Translations under genes and position numbers: made by a program
In this document: positions 4,403 through 10,680 of the stretch, in pieces
Position numbering within the stretch: position 1 is the stretch's first letter
Layout: each line of letters opens with the position of its first letter
The notes under the pieces: generated by a model
The model's database searches: none
Told to the model about the DNA's origin: nothing
What the model saw: the letters and a program-made list of their open reading frames with translations, nothing else
Assembly (NCBI GenBank): GCA_018896315.1
Contig: JAHIMV010000035.1
Location: forward strand, 1 to 11,471
DNA length: 11,471 nt
Reading direction: 5' to 3'
Source: Patescibacteria group bacterium
GTDB taxonomy: Bacteria; Patescibacteriota; Patescibacteriia; UBA2591; UBA6264

Positions 4403-5818
4403 TTATCTCTTTCCTCTTTTATTCTTTTTGATGATTTCCCAATGACCTGCTCTATCGCTTCCGACTCTTTTAATTAAACCTTTTTTCTTCATCTTTTCTA
4501 AATTCCATTCTACTCCTCTTACTGTAAGACCTATCTTTTTTGCTAATCTATCTCTAGTTATAGAGGGATTTCCTTTGATTAACTCTATTATTTTCCCCAC
4601 AGTTTTCCCCACAGTTTTCCCCACAGTTTCTGACCACCTTTTCTGACCACCTTTTCTGACCACCTTTTCTACCAATTCCTTCCCCGCCATTTCTAAATAA
4701 GATTTAGTTGGTTTAAAAACAATATAAAAATAGCTACCGGTAAAATCTATCTTTGGAAAAGGAGCATTTTCTTTCTTGCAATATTTTCTCATTCTCTCCA
4801 TACCTGATCCAAGTTTTTCTCCGAAATGTATTCTGGAAAATAAAGCAGCAATAATTTTATTTCTCCTAAAAACTGTTTTTCCTAAAATAAAATGATTGGG
4901 CTTAATCCAAACATTTTCTATTTGGATCCTGTTGGGGAAAAATTTTAAAATATTATTATGTCCATGTTCAAAATAATTTTTATGCATTACTGAATTAATT
5001 ACCGCTTCTCTGATTGCCTCAAAAGAATATTCGTAAATATTTTCTCTTTGCGGCTTTCCTGTAAATTTATAAGCAACTTTAGCGTATAATTTAACAAAAT
5101 CCATTACTTTATCTACAATTTCAAATAAACTTCCAGTAATTTCTTTTCTGTCAATTATATCCGCTCCCCCTTTATCTTTAAATAAAACTACTGTAAATAC
5201 TGACCAAGAAATAAATTTTTGGACTTCCTTAGCAAAAAACAAAACTCCTGTATTATTGAATAATAATTCTCCTTTTTCTCTTTTAGCAACCCCGAGGTTT
5301 AATAATATTTCCTTGTTATTTAATGTCTTTGATAGATTACCCAATCTTAAAAATTTATTCAATTTTTTTGCATCAAAATTCTGAGGGAATTTAAATTCTT
5401 TATTTATCTGCTCATCAAATCTTATTTTTCCTTCACTAATCGCGAAGCTGAGAATTTCATCTCTATTCATTTTTTGAGAATTAGATCCTCGCCTTAGATA
5501 AAAACCAGATGAACATTTATATGGTTTATCTTTACCCTCTGGAATACTAACAATGAGAATATTTTCAAATGTTTCTAAATCAATCTTTACACTGGGATCA
5601 CAATTATTTGCCAAATCCTGAACTTGGGATTTCAATCTGTTTGTTATATTAATTCTCTTTATCTCGCTTTTATCATTTATTCCTAAAAATATCCTGCCTC
5701 CTTTTGCATTTACAAAAGCAACTATCTCTTTGGCAATAGACTTATCAAGAGACTCTTTAAATTCTATTTTAAGGCCCTCTCCTTTTTGTAATATAAATTC
5801 TAATTCCTTTTTGTTCAT
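4403..5818 (-). CDS. AlbA_2 (Schlafen-type) DNA-binding and ATPase-fold regulator (COG2865 type)
   Basis: The N-terminal AlbA_2 domain (about 14-120) shows EFKESL (19-24), AFVNAKGGRIFLGIND (34-49) and FYLRRGSNSQKM (106-117). A GHKL ATPase-like domain follows, with EAVINSVMHKNY (271-282), RNKIIAALF (319-327) and EKLGSGMERMR (334-344). The ATP-binding glycine loop is changed (ENVWIKP where PGGLP is typical), so nucleotide binding may be lost. After a repeat-rich linker (384-408) comes a winged helix (about 409-463) ending in RVGSDRAGHW (451-460). Proteins of this kind are predicted transcription regulators; the target is unknown. The linker arises from 12-nt and 13-nt tandem repeats. It starts 10 bases after the ATPase stop and ends 2 bases before yraN. 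Confidence 0.85.
   Translation of the reverse strand: MNKKELEFILQKGEGLKIEFKESLDKSIAKEIVAFVNAKGGRIFLGINDKSEIKRINITNRLKSQVQDLANNCDPSVKIDLETFENILIVSIPEGKDKPYKCSSGFYLRRGSNSQKMNRDEILSFAISEGKIRFDEQINKEFKFPQNFDAKKLNKFLRLGNLSKTLNNKEILLNLGVAKREKGELLFNNTGVLFFAKEVQKFISWSVFTVVLFKDKGGADIIDRKEITGSLFEIVDKVMDFVKLYAKVAYKFTGKPQRENIYEYSFEAIREAVINSVMHKNYFEHGHNNILKFFPNRIQIENVWIKPNHFILGKTVFRRNKIIAALFSRIHFGEKLGSGMERMRKYCKKENAPFPKIDFTGSYFYIVFKPTKSYLEMAGKELVEKVVRKGGQKRWSETVGKTVGKTVGKIIELIKGNPSITRDRLAKKIGLTVRGVEWNLEKMKKKGLIKRVGSDRAGHWEIIKKNKRGKR
4591..4666. repeat. Adjoining 12-nt (x3) and 13-nt (x3) tandem repeats in the regulator gene
   Basis: TTTTCCCCACAG occurs at 4591-4602, 4603-4614 and 4615-4626 and encodes the VGKT repeats. 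TTCTGACCACCTT occurs at 4628-4640, 4641-4653 and 4654-4666. The 13-nt unit is not a multiple of three, so its copies are read in three frames (KVVR, KGGQK, RWSE); three copies make 39 nt and restore the frame. Confidence 0.95.
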
Positions 5819-5828
5819 TTTTAAAATA

Positions 5829-7121
5829 TTAGAATAATTTTAATTGGCTCAAAATTCTAACAATCTCATGTGGTTGGATAAAACTAACTTCAGTCCCCTC
5901 AAACTTTGCCTTTCCCTGAAATCCCAAATTAATTATCAAGGCATTCTTGGGGTGATACTGCTTTATAAAATTCTGCAAGCCGCGACTTATTTTAGAATTT
6001 CGCAAAGACGTGGCTTTTACTTCAATGGGCCAAATTTTTCCAGATCGCGAACAAAGAACAAAATCAACTTCTGCTTTATCTTTAGTCCTCCAAAAGTGAA
6101 CCGCTAAATCAACATTTTTAATTATTTCGGAAAAAATAAAATTCTCTAAAAGCGCTCCTTTATCCAGTCGGGTGTCAAAATCTTTAAATGAATCAACGGC
6201 AAAATTTCTCAGTCCAGTATCCAAAAAATATATTTTAGGCATTTTAGTTAATTCTTTGCGCTGATTTTTAAAAAATGGCGGAATCAATTTAATAATAAAC
6301 GTATTTTCCAAAATACTGAGATATTTTTCTAAAGTGCGGTAAGTGATGCCCACGGTGTTGGAAAGTTCATGAAAATTTACTAATTGACCAATCTGGCCGG
6401 CTAAAATATTAAAAAGTTTTGTGAAAGATAACGGTTGTGTAATTTTTAAAAAGCTAATAACATCTCTTTCTATATAACTTGAATAAATTTCTTTTAAAAT
6501 TTGTTGTTTTTCTTTAATATTCGTTTGTAGAGCCGCTTTAGGATAACCGCCCCAAGTAATAAAATTAAAAAGATATTTTAAAACCTCTTTTTGGCTATAA
6601 GAAGAAATTTCTTCTTTGGGGATTATTTTTGCTAAAACCCGAGCTTTAAAAGAAAGGTATTCTTGAAAGGAAAATGGATGGAGGTGAAAAATTCTTTTTC
6701 GGCCAGTTAAAGATTCATAAATTTTGGCTTTAATTTCTAAAGTAGATGAACCAGTTAAAATAAATTTGACTGGTAAATTAAGATCATAAATACCTTTAAA
6801 AAAAACTCCTGCATTTTTAACTCGTTGAGCCTCATCAACAAAAACAAACAGCTTTCGTCTGCCAATTCTTTCTTTTAAAAAATCAATAAATTTTTGTTGG
6901 TCAGTGAAAAGCTCTAAATCGGTCAGTAAGTCAAGATTAAAAATAAATATTTCATCTTCTGAATATCCTTTTTTAAGCAGAAAACCTTTTAATTGGAAAA
7001 GCAGGGTGGTTTTACCTGTTTGCCGACTACCAATAATAATAGTCATTTCTGGATTTTCTAAATGTTTAATAACATCTGATAAAATTGTTCGTTTAACGAT
7101 ATTTTTTAAGTTTTGGTTCAT
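5829..7121 (-). CDS. AAA ATPase with C-terminal DUF4143 domain (paralogue 1)
   Basis: This 430-residue protein belongs to the predicted ATPase family COG1373. It shows Walker A GSRQTGKT (31-38), Walker B LFVFVDEAQ (91-99), the sensor LTGSS (122-126), GGYPKA (191-196), a winged-helix middle part, YFLDTGLRN (298-306), and a nuclease-like end with EVDFV (351-355) and IEVKA (366-370). Function is unproven; toxin-antitoxin or defence roles have been suggested for the family. A longer frame opens at 7163, but a promoter sits at 7130-7157, so the ATG at 7121 is chosen; the message would have almost no leader. It heads the operon with the regulator, yraN and the zinc ribbon, and resembles the ATPase at 8318-9547. 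Confidence 0.9.
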   Translation of the reverse strand: MNQNLKNIVKRTILSDVIKHLENPEMTIIIGSRQTGKTTLLFQLKGFLLKKGYSEDEIFIFNLDLLTDLELFTDQQKFIDFLKERIGRRKLFVFVDEAQRVKNAGVFFKGIYDLNLPVKFILTGSSTLEIKAKIYESLTGRKRIFHLHPFSFQEYLSFKARVLAKIIPKEEISSYSQKEVLKYLFNFITWGGYPKAALQTNIKEKQQILKEIYSSYIERDVISFLKITQPLSFTKLFNILAGQIGQLVNFHELSNTVGITYRTLEKYLSILENTFIIKLIPPFFKNQRKELTKMPKIYFLDTGLRNFAVDSFKDFDTRLDKGALLENFIFSEIIKNVDLAVHFWRTKDKAEVDFVLCSRSGKIWPIEVKATSLRNSKISRGLQNFIKQYHPKNALIINLGFQGKAKFEGTEVSFIQPHEIVRILSQLKLF

Positions 7122-7129
7122 ATTTGGCA

Positions 7130-7157
7130 ATATTAGCACGAGAATTATTGCTGTCAA
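7130..7157 (-). promoter_or_regulatory. Promoter of the ATPase-regulator-yraN operon (near-leaderless)
   Basis: On the minus strand: -35 TTGACA (7157-7152), a 16-nt spacer and an extended -10 TGCTAATAT (ending at 7130). The predicted start near 7123 leaves a leader of about two bases before the ATG at 7121. The same strand shows no Shine-Dalgarno there, as expected for a leaderless message. Confidence 0.8.
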
Positions 7158-7199
7158 GGACAATAATTTTGATTGAAAATTCTTAAATTTATTATTTAG

Positions 7200-7496
7200 C
7201 TAATTTTTTTGATTTTCAATGATTTTCCAATGACCTGCTCTAGCGCTTCCGACTCTTTTGATTAAGTCTTTTTTCTTAAGTTTTTTAATGTTTTCTTCTA
7301 TATTTTTGGGTGCTATTCCAACTTTTTTCGATAATCTAACTATTGAAATATTCTTATCTTTAGAGAAATATTTTAAAATTGATCTTTGATTTTTACTTAA
7401 TTTTTCACCCACCTTTTCACCCACCTTTTCACCCACCTTTCCTACTAATTCCTTTTTATTCATTTTTTTATTTATATTTTTATTTTCAGTCTTCAT
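7200..7496 (-). CDS. Small winged-helix protein, homologous to the C-terminus of the AlbA_2 regulator
   Basis: This 98-residue protein consists of VGEK repeats (18-33) and a winged-helix domain (36-94). Its end, RVGSARAGHW (81-90), nearly matches RVGSDRAGHW in the regulator at 4403-5818, and MNKKEL (12-17) matches the regulator's first residues. It looks like a regulator reduced to its DNA-binding part, either as a deletion product or a free-standing partner. The start ATG overlaps the transposase stop by one base (TAATG), so translation is probably coupled. A second possible start is M12. It may control the transposase or the paralogous operon downstream. Confidence 0.7.
   Translation of the reverse strand: MKTENKNINKKMNKKELVGKVGEKVGEKVGEKLSKNQRSILKYFSKDKNISIVRLSKKVGIAPKNIEENIKKLKKKDLIKRVGSARAGHWKIIENQKN
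7402..7437. repeat. 12-nt tandem repeat (x3) encoding VGEK
   Basis: TTTTCACCCACC occurs at 7402-7413, 7414-7425 and 7426-7437. It is not the same DNA unit as the 12-mer at 4591, yet encodes a similar four-residue repeat at the equivalent place, just before the winged helix. Confidence 0.95.
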
Positions 7497-8161
7497 TATT
7501 CTAAGGTTAGATTTCCTAAAAGTTTTTTGCTATTTTCAAAATCAATTTCTTGTTTTTCAGATTCTATAAATTGATCCATTAATTCTTTTTTATAAATCCA
7601 AGAAGTATTTCGTTTACCTAAATAATCAGCATAACTAGACCATGAATAATTTTTTACTTTTTCTTTTATATCACTTTTATTATCAAATAACTTACTTGGG
7701 TTGTAATGGATATAGTATGGAAGGTGTAAAAAATGGATTTCTTTTTTTATTAAGACAGCCTTATAACGTCCTTGAAATAGAGAACCGACCCTCTTGTATT
7801 TTTCATTAAAATATCTGGCGTAAGAATTAATTAACCGTCGCATAAAATCAGTAATTGCCCTTTCGGTTAGTTGTTGCACCATTAAATGGAAATGGTTAGG
7901 CATCAGACAATAACATAAAAGCCTAATTTCTTTATAGATTTCCGTCTCCCGTCCTGTTGGCAACTTCCTAACAGGTCGGACCTGTGAGGAAGTTTTTCCT
8001 TGATGAGGGTCTTCCGGCGGAGTTAGATATCTTTTAAGAAAATATAAAAACATTCTATAATCTTCATCGTCAAGAAAAATTTCTCGTTTTTCTACGCCAC
8101 GATTATAAATGTGGTAAATTCCATCTTTAACATAAATTTTGACTATGTTTTTTGAGGGCAT
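7496..8161 (-). CDS. REP-associated tyrosine transposase (RAYT, Y1/HUH family)
   Basis: RAYTs are single-strand HUH transposases related to IS200/IS605 TnpA and act on short palindromic repeats. This one shows HIYNRGVEKREIF (17-29), the HUH pair in CYCLMPNHFHLMVQQ (H90 and H92), a likely catalytic tyrosine in NSYARYFN (Y114, Y117 less likely), GSLFQGRYKAVLI and YIHYNPSKL (150-158). At 221 residues it is of normal length. Residues about 57-67 are encoded by a palindrome (7962-7994) that also lies 28 bases upstream of the gene, making it the probable substrate. The insert falls between the first strand region and the HUH motif. No terminal repeats of a full insertion sequence are seen. Confidence 0.9.
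   Translation of the reverse strand: MPSKNIVKIYVKDGIYHIYNRGVEKREIFLDDEDYRMFLYFLKRYLTPPEDPHQGKTSSQVRPVRKLPTGRETEIYKEIRLLCYCLMPNHFHLMVQQLTERAITDFMRRLINSYARYFNEKYKRVGSLFQGRYKAVLIKKEIHFLHLPYYIHYNPSKLFDNKSDIKEKVKNYSWSSYADYLGKRNTSWIYKKELMDQFIESEKQEIDFENSKKLLGNLTLE
7962..7994. repeat. REP-like palindrome inside the transposase gene
   Basis: AACTTCCT (7962-7969) pairs with AGGAAGTT (7987-7994), and ACAGGTC (7971-7977) pairs with GACCTGT (7979-7985), with one mismatch (7970/7986) and a single central G. The frame of the transposase continues through it. Confidence 0.9.
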
Positions 8162-8188
8162 GATTGTGTTAATAATTTTTATTGGTTT

Positions 8189-8232
8189 TAACTTCTTAAC
8201 AGTCTTAACAGGTCGGACCTGTTAGGAAGTTA
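8189..8232. repeat. REP-like palindrome upstream of the transposase
   Basis: TAACAGGTC (8206-8214) pairs with GACCTGTTA (8216-8224), and TAACTTC (8189-8195) pairs with GAAGTTA (8226-8232). The left arm has an extra TTAACAGTCT (8196-8205), a partial duplication of the inner arm. It is the same element as in the transposase gene. A degenerate right half (CCTGTAAGGAGTTA) follows at 8286-8299. Confidence 0.85.
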
Positions 8233-8233
8233 C

Positions 8234-8258
8234 TGCGAGGAGCGAGCGGAGCGAGCGA
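8234..8258. repeat. GCGAGGAGCGAGCGGAG element, copy 1
   Basis: The 25-mer starting TGCGAGGAGCGAGCGGAG matches 9663-9687 at 24 of 25 positions. Its first 12 bases match the ATTGCGAGGAGCGA core of the comM repeats. It lies directly beside the REP-like palindrome. The gap 8259-8317 has no gene. Confidence 0.8.
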
Positions 8259-8317
8259 TGATTAATACAGTGATACGAGTCCTAACCTGTAAGGAGTTAG
8301 CTGAACCGGGTTAATCT

Positions 8318-9547
8318 CTAATAAAAATAAACTGGATAAATCCTTGCGCGATCTATAATTTTTTGATTAATGTCTTGATAACTTAAATAAACATCTATAT
8401 CCGGATATCTTTTCTTAAAAAATTCTATTGAGCCGAATTTTCTGGTTTTTAAGTAGGCCTTTGATTCTATTGCTATTGTTTTACCATTGCCTAAAAAAAT
8501 GATAAAATCAATCTCATTCTTTTTTTTGTCGCGCCAAAAATTAAATTTATAATCATTTTTAATGAATTGCTGCGCTAATCCATTTTCCAATAACAATCCT
8601 TTGTCTGGCCTTGTGTCTAATTTTCTAAAATCATCAACAATAAAATTCCTTAATCCTGTATCTAAAAAATAAACCTTGGGATTTTTGACTATCTCTGTTC
8701 TTCTATTCTTAAAATACGGCCTCAAAAATCGGCAGATGTAAGTTTTTTCCAAAAAATTTAAATATTTTTTTAAAGAAGGATAAGAATAACCCGATACTTG
8801 AGATAATTCTTGATAATCTAATAAATTTCCTATTTGTAAGGCAAGCGCTTTTGTCAAATTATTCAGTTTGTAATCATCAATCAAGCCCAATATATCCCGC
8901 ACCTCTCTTAAAAAATAAGTATTATAAATATTACGCAAGAGTTCCTTTTTCGCCTCATGGTTATCTTCTAAAACAACACGCGGATAACCTCCAAAAAGCA
9001 AATACTCTTCATAATAATATAATAATTTTTTATGAGCCTGTTTTCCTATCTTTATTTCAACATCTTTAAATTGTTCAACTAATTTTCTATTCTCTTTGTA
9101 TATCTTTAAATAATTCTTGTCCTTGGCTGACAAAAACTCTTGAAAATCAAAAGGATAAAGATTGAAAATTAACACTCTGCCAACTAAATATTTTACCGCC
9201 CTAACGCTTAAATCAATTGCCGAAGATCCTGAAATTATAATTTTTATTTTCTGAGAATCAAAAATGTATTTAAGAATCTTGCCTCCGTTTCTTGCATATT
9301 GAAATTCATCAATAAATAAATATTTATTTCCTTTTATATATATATTTATAAAATCATCTGTTTGGCTTTCAAACATTCTTAATATATTTTGGTCATCAAA
9401 AGAAACAGAAACAGCATCACTGAAATTTTTGATTAAATGATTAATCATTGTGGTTTTTCCTGTCTGACGAGCGCCTGTTATGGCAATTATTTCTCTGGCG
9501 TTCAGATATTTTAAAATGGTACCTTCTAAATTACGCTTAATATACAT
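8318..9547 (-). CDS. AAA ATPase with C-terminal DUF4143 domain (paralogue 2)
   Basis: This 409-residue protein is of the same family as the ATPase at 5829-7121. It shows Walker A GARQTGKT (25-32), Walker B YLFIDEFQ (76-83), SGSS (106-109), GGYPR (186-190), YFLDTGLRN (293-301), and the nuclease-like residues EIDF (345-348) and IESKA (360-364). The acidic and lysine residues of a PD-(D/E)XK-type site are thus kept. The role is unknown. The start ATG is 32 bases from the predicted transcription start, with no Shine-Dalgarno. It has its own promoter overlapped by an inverted repeat, so autoregulation is possible. Similarity is clear but the DNA is well diverged, so this is an old paralogy or separate gain. 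Confidence 0.9.
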   Translation of the reverse strand: MYIKRNLEGTILKYLNAREIIAITGARQTGKTTMINHLIKNFSDAVSVSFDDQNILRMFESQTDDFINIYIKGNKYLFIDEFQYARNGGKILKYIFDSQKIKIIISGSSAIDLSVRAVKYLVGRVLIFNLYPFDFQEFLSAKDKNYLKIYKENRKLVEQFKDVEIKIGKQAHKKLLYYYEEYLLFGGYPRVVLEDNHEAKKELLRNIYNTYFLREVRDILGLIDDYKLNNLTKALALQIGNLLDYQELSQVSGYSYPSLKKYLNFLEKTYICRFLRPYFKNRRTEIVKNPKVYFLDTGLRNFIVDDFRKLDTRPDKGLLLENGLAQQFIKNDYKFNFWRDKKKNEIDFIIFLGNGKTIAIESKAYLKTRKFGSIEFFKKRYPDIDVYLSYQDINQKIIDRARIYPVYFY

Positions 9548-9564
9548 AAAATTTGCATGTTGTT

Positions 9565-9614
9565 ACTATAATTAAACTACACTTCAATTATAGTTCTGTA
9601 TTATATTTTGTCAA
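9565..9614 (-). promoter_or_regulatory. Promoter of ATPase paralogue 2 with an inverted-repeat operator
   Basis: On the minus strand: -35 TTGACA (9614-9609), a 16-nt spacer, -10 TATAAT (9592-9587). A perfect 9-nt inverted repeat, ACTATAATT (9565-9573) and AATTATAGT (9586-9594) with a 12-nt spacer, has one arm over the -10 box and the other in the leader. This is the usual place for a repressor site. Confidence 0.7.
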
Positions 9615-9662
9615 TATTATTAAAAATTAGAATCGCAATTACCCAAGAACCCGATTTATTAT

Positions 9663-9687
9663 TGCGAGGAGCGAGCGGAGTGAGCGA
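9663..9687. repeat. GCGAGGAGCGAGCGGAG element, copy 2
   Basis: It differs from 8234-8258 at one position (GAGTGAG for GAGCGAG). Its last ten bases form the start of the long direct repeat, and only those ten are kept at the second copy (10694). Confidence 0.8.
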
Positions 9688-9863
9688 CTTAAATTTCAGG
9701 CTGTAGACCCCGAGGGTCTACACTTTTCTTTTACTTTGTGAGGGGCAAACCGTCACAGGAGTTCGTGGACCCCGAAGAAATTCGTGGACCCCGAGGGTCT
9801 ACACTTTTTTCATTCTGCGAGGGGTAGACCGTCACAGGGGTTCGTGGACACCGAGTGTCCAAA
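9678..9863. repeat. Long direct repeat, left copy
   Basis: Bases 9678-9812 are identical to 10694-10828, and 9828-9863 match 10837-10872, with a 7-nt length difference between the blocks. Inside are two diverged sub-units of about 60 nt, each with a hairpin (GTAGACCC or GTGGACCC, CGA, GGGTCTAC) and the text ACCGTCACAGGRGTTC. The hairpins are at 9702-9722, 9784-9802 and 9845-9861, and a half-hairpin is at 9764-9775. Confidence 0.95.
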
Positions 9864-9883
9864 AACTTCTTTTAATAATAATG

Positions 9884-9928
9884 TTATCCACAGGGGGAGA
9901 TTGACAAAGGGTTTTGATGTGTTATGCT
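9884..9928 (+). promoter_or_regulatory. Promoter of small RNA 2, preceded by a DnaA-box-like 9-mer
   Basis: TTATCCACA (9884-9892), 8 bases, -35 TTGACA (9901-9906), a 16-nt spacer and an extended -10 TGTTATGCT (9920-9928). The predicted start is near 9935. The layout is as at 3617 and 10559. Confidence 0.7.
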
Positions 9929-9932
9929 GATA

Positions 9933-10002
9933 GTGTTAATTCTACGGGATTAATGCACCAAACTTCCCGGTCCTGATTTATTCAGGATGCGGGAATTTTT
10001 TT
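9933..10002 (+). ncRNA. Predicted small RNA 2
   Basis: About 68 nt between a good promoter and a strong terminator, with no reading frame. A first hairpin pairs GTG (9933-9935) with CAC (9956-9958) and TTAAT (9936-9940) with ATTAA (9949-9953), with an 8-nt loop TCTACGGG and a TG bulge. If transcription starts at 9935 the two outermost bases are lost. The terminator hairpin follows. It points toward the 3' end of the NYN gene, which is on the other strand. No known RNA family is recognised. Confidence 0.55.
9964..10002 (+). terminator. Terminator of small RNA 2
   Basis: TTCCCG (9964-9969) pairs with CGGGAA (9990-9995), and TCCTGA (9971-9976) pairs with TCAGGA (9982-9987) around a 5-nt loop, with a small internal loop. 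Seven T follow. There is no T-run on the other side, so it serves the plus strand. Confidence 0.85.
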
Positions 10003-10004
10003 AT

Positions 10005-10520
10005 TTATTTTTTAATATACTTCTTTAACTTGAGAAAATTAATATACTTAGCGCATTTTATTAATTCAATAGAAACACTATATTTGGTGGCCATAACCAA
10101 ACATCTCTTCCTGTATTTCATTTTCATCAATTGCAATAATGGCTCAAAATCACTATCACCACTAACTAAAATTAACGTATCATATTTATCTTTTGTTTCT
10201 AAAACATCTATTGTTAATTCAACATCTAAATTGCCTTTGTAAAAACCGCCTTTATCTTTTTTCTGATCCTTAATAAATTTAACTTTCTTACTCCTTATTT
10301 TATACCCTATCATTTCCAAAAAATTAAGAAATTTTGTCTGTTCAGTAAAACTTAAATCTCGAGCAGTGTAATAATAAATTTCCTGTAATTCAACTTGTTG
10401 TTTTAAATAATCTAAAAATTTTCTAAAATCTATTTGCCATTTCAGTTTTCTCTGCGAAAAATATATATTAGAAGCATCTATAAAAACACTTACTTTTCCT
10501 TTTGTAAACTGCTTTATCAT
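10005..10520 (-). CDS. NYN-domain (LabA/DUF88-like) predicted ribonuclease
   Basis: The 171-residue protein is essentially one NYN domain, a PIN-like fold that cuts RNA with metal ions. Visible acidic motifs are FIDASNIYF (13-21, D15), KGNLDVELTIDVL (95-107, D99 and D105) and VSGDSDFEPLL (119-129, D122 and D124), so the active site looks complete. Family members act as single-domain RNases or carry extra RNA-binding parts; none is seen here beyond a basic C-terminus. The ATG at 10520 lies about 4 bases from the predicted start of transcription. The gene stands alone between two predicted small RNAs and inside two long direct repeats. Its RNA target is unknown. Confidence 0.85.
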   Translation of the reverse strand: MIKQFTKGKVSVFIDASNIYFSQRKLKWQIDFRKFLDYLKQQVELQEIYYYTARDLSFTEQTKFLNFLEMIGYKIRSKKVKFIKDQKKDKGGFYKGNLDVELTIDVLETKDKYDTLILVSGDSDFEPLLQLMKMKYRKRCLVMATKYSVSIELIKCAKYINFLKLKKYIKK

Positions 10521-10530
10521 AATACTCTTT

Positions 10531-10539
10531 ATTATATCA
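10531..10539 (-). promoter_or_regulatory. Extended -10 promoter of the NYN gene (near-leaderless)
   Basis: On the minus strand TGATATAAT reads from 10539 to 10531, placing the start near 10524 and the ATG at 10520. No good -35 is seen. The promoter is divergent from that of small RNA 3. Confidence 0.6.
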
Positions 10540-10558
10540 TTTATTAGTTAATTAAAAA

Positions 10559-10602
10559 TTATCTACGGTATGTCTTGATTATTCTTTTTAATGTGCTATC
10601 CT
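10559..10602 (+). promoter_or_regulatory. Promoter of small RNA 3, preceded by a degenerate DnaA-box-like 9-mer
   Basis: TTATCTACG (10559-10567, two changes from TTATCCACA), 7 bases, -35 TTGATT (10575-10580), a 16-nt spacer and an extended -10 TGCTATCCT (10594-10602). The predicted start is near 10609. CCTAATAACAGGTG (10600-10613) is identical to 3662-3674 plus its flanking C at small RNA 1. Confidence 0.6.
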
Positions 10603-10608
10603 AATAAC

Positions 10609-10680
10609 AGGTGTCAACTCAGAGCTAATCGGATCATTCCGAGATTCCGAAAGGTTCGTCAATTTATTGGCGAATTTTTT
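10609..10680 (+). ncRNA. Predicted small RNA 3
   Basis: About 70 nt, non-coding. The 5' end AGGTGTCAACTCAGAGC shares AGGTG and the upstream CTAATAACAGGTG with small RNA 1, then diverges. A hairpin TCGGA-TCAT-TCCGA (10629-10642) precedes the terminator. A second TCCGA (10646-10650) could replace the 3' arm. No known family is recognised. Confidence 0.5.
10655..10680 (+). terminator. Terminator of small RNA 3
   Basis: TTCGTCAA (10655-10662) pairs with TTGGCGAA (10667-10674) over 8 bp with one G-T and a TTTA loop, followed by six T. Confidence 0.85.

Larger units (their letters stand above)
9548..10004. other. 457-nt gap: promoter, repeat elements, small RNA 2
   Basis: No protein gene is supported. 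In order it holds the promoter and operator of the ATPase gene, the GCGAGGAGCGAGCGGAG element (9663-9687), the first long direct repeat with its CGA hairpins (9678-9863), and the small RNA 2 unit with DnaA-box-like site, promoter and terminator (9884-10002). Confidence 0.8.

Noticed and set aside
4628..4666. Frameshift in the AlbA_2 regulator
   Set aside because: The three 13-nt copies sum to 39 nt, and the winged helix after them is in the same frame as the domains before them.
7122..7163. Longer N-terminus (MSLTAIILVLILPN) of the first ATPase, possibly a signal or membrane segment
   Set aside because: A consensus promoter lies within it, and the family normally starts close before the Walker A motif.
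8851..9069. Plus-strand frame inside the second ATPase gene
   Set aside because: Opposite-strand shadow of well-supported DUF4143 coding sequence.
3617..9892. Replication origin suggested by two perfect DnaA-box 9-mers
   Set aside because: The boxes are single, 6 kb apart and each tied to a small promoter; there is no box cluster, dnaA gene or unwinding region.
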